A stretch of 6,323 bases of DNA from the NCBI GenBank assembly GCA_003151655.1, contig PLYB01000088.1, positions 1 to 6,323 of the forward strand. The letters run 5' to 3'. A program made the position numbers and the translations under genes. This DNA comes from Gallionellaceae bacterium. Lineage in GTDB: Bacteria; Pseudomonadota; Gammaproteobacteria; Burkholderiales; Gallionellaceae. The notes beneath the pieces were generated by a model, which saw nothing but the letters and a program-made list of their open reading frames with translations, was not told the DNA's origin and made no database searches. Below, one piece after another: positions 5,782-6,323 of this stretch; position 1 is the first letter of the stretch, and the number at the start of each line of letters is the position of its first letter.

Positions 5782-6323
5782 TCAAAGCTCTTCCACCGCA
5801 AAAATACGCCGGTGTTCGCGGATCGCGTAGCGGTCGGTCATACCCGCAATGTAATCGGCGACGGAGCGCGCATGCCCCGACTCGGTAGCCTCCAGAAACT
5901 GGGGTGGCAATAGTCTGCGATCTCCCATGAATGCGTTAAACAACTCACTGATGATGCGGTGCGCTTTGGCGCTCATTCTCATCACGCGATAGTGGCGATA
6001 TAAGTGATTGCGCAAAAATAGCTTAAGTTCCCGATTTAGTTCCAGCATCGGCTCGCTAAAGGCAACCAGAGCCGGTGCCTTGCGCACATCGCTCACATCG
6101 GCAAGAGTTTGTGCCGCGATATTTTTTTCGGTTTGATTGATCACATCGCTAACCAGCGTGTTGATCATGCGGCGAATGGTTTCGTGAATAACGCGACGCT
6201 CTACCAATGCAGGATAGGCATCGCGCACTTCGTGCAAATGTTTGGAAAACATCCTTACTTCGGCAAGTTGCTCCAGCGTGATCAAGCCCGAGCGCAAACC
6301 ATCATCCACATCGTGATTGTTGT
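5782..6323 (-). CDS. dgt: Deoxyguanosinetriphosphate triphosphohydrolase-like protein (type-2 Dgt), N-terminus cut by window edge
   Basis: Dgt-like HD-domain enzymes hydrolyse dNTPs to the deoxynucleoside and tripolyphosphate, helping control dNTP pools in the cytoplasm. Only the last 179 codons are present of a family usually around 370-380 residues; the frame is open to the right edge. The first visible residues are NNHDVDDGLRSGL, the family's conserved NHDVDDGLR stretch at the end of the catalytic HD core; the metal-binding HD residues themselves lie outside the window. The rest is helical and ends with the diagnostic VADYIAGMTDRYAIREHRR segment 11-30 residues before the end. A GTG at 6309 lies within the conserved NHDVDDG motif and is internal, not a start. 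The stop is TGA at 5782-5784. GC is again near the chromosomal level, so the compositional break falls between this gene and the UPF0489-like gene. In many beta-proteobacteria dgt follows aroB, expected beyond the right edge. Confidence 0.95.
   Translation of the reverse strand, partial: NNHDVDDGLRSGLITLEQLAEVRMFSKHLHEVRDAYPALVERRVIHETIRRMINTLVSDVINQTEKNIAAQTLADVSDVRKAPALVAFSEPMLELNRELKLFLRNHLYRHYRVMRMSAKAHRIISELFNAFMGDRRLLPPQFLEATESGHARSVADYIAGMTDRYAIREHRRIFAVEEL

Noticed and set aside
5653..5913. An 86-codon plus-strand frame overlapping the end of dgt.
   Set aside because: About half of it is antisense to the conserved C-terminus of Dgt; no good ribosome site or domain is seen.
4940..6323. 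A defence island built from the UPF0489-like protein and a dNTP triphosphohydrolase.
   Set aside because: Some dNTPases act in phage defence, but this one looks like the housekeeping type-2 Dgt with normal composition, the neighbour differs sharply in GC, and no other defence gene, toxin or nuclease is present.

Overview
The window looks like ordinary chromosome from a beta-proteobacterium. Proteins and gene order best fit the Nitrosomonadales/Gallionellaceae type; this placement is inference from protein character, not a database match. Housekeeping genes are around the low-to-high 50s % GC where counted, and all are complete in the window except the two cut by its edges.

Left part, minus strand, transcribed from about 3134 towards 1: rpe (ribulose-phosphate 3-epimerase), a small proline-tailed lipoprotein of unknown function, gph (phosphoglycolate phosphatase), then trpE (anthranilate synthase component I, cut by the left edge). 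The first three genes are only 15-20 bp apart and look like one operon. The 119-bp gap before trpE holds two tandem copies of a small REP-like palindrome. An rpe-gph-trpE order is familiar in beta-proteobacteria and links pentose-phosphate/Calvin-cycle metabolism and 2-phosphoglycolate removal to the entry of the tryptophan pathway.

Middle part, plus strand: apaG and mltA, diverging from rpe across a 94-bp intergenic region. apaG encodes a small fibronectin-III-like protein. mltA encodes an outer-membrane lipoprotein lytic transglycosylase that trims peptidoglycan. They lie 40 bp apart and are probably co-transcribed.

Right part, minus strand: an AT-rich gene (4940-5632) for a UPF0489-like, arginase-fold putative metalloprotein, then the C-terminal half of a type-2 Dgt-like dNTP triphosphohydrolase running off the right edge. 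The UPF0489-like gene has much lower GC and AT-rich codons, and a strong 13-bp hairpin lies beside it, so it looks like a transferred insert between mltA and dgt.

I do not see a CRISPR array, tRNA, rRNA, transposase or recognisable multi-gene defence system. The points most worth a second look are the foreign-looking UPF0489 gene and the GTAG-headed palindromes.
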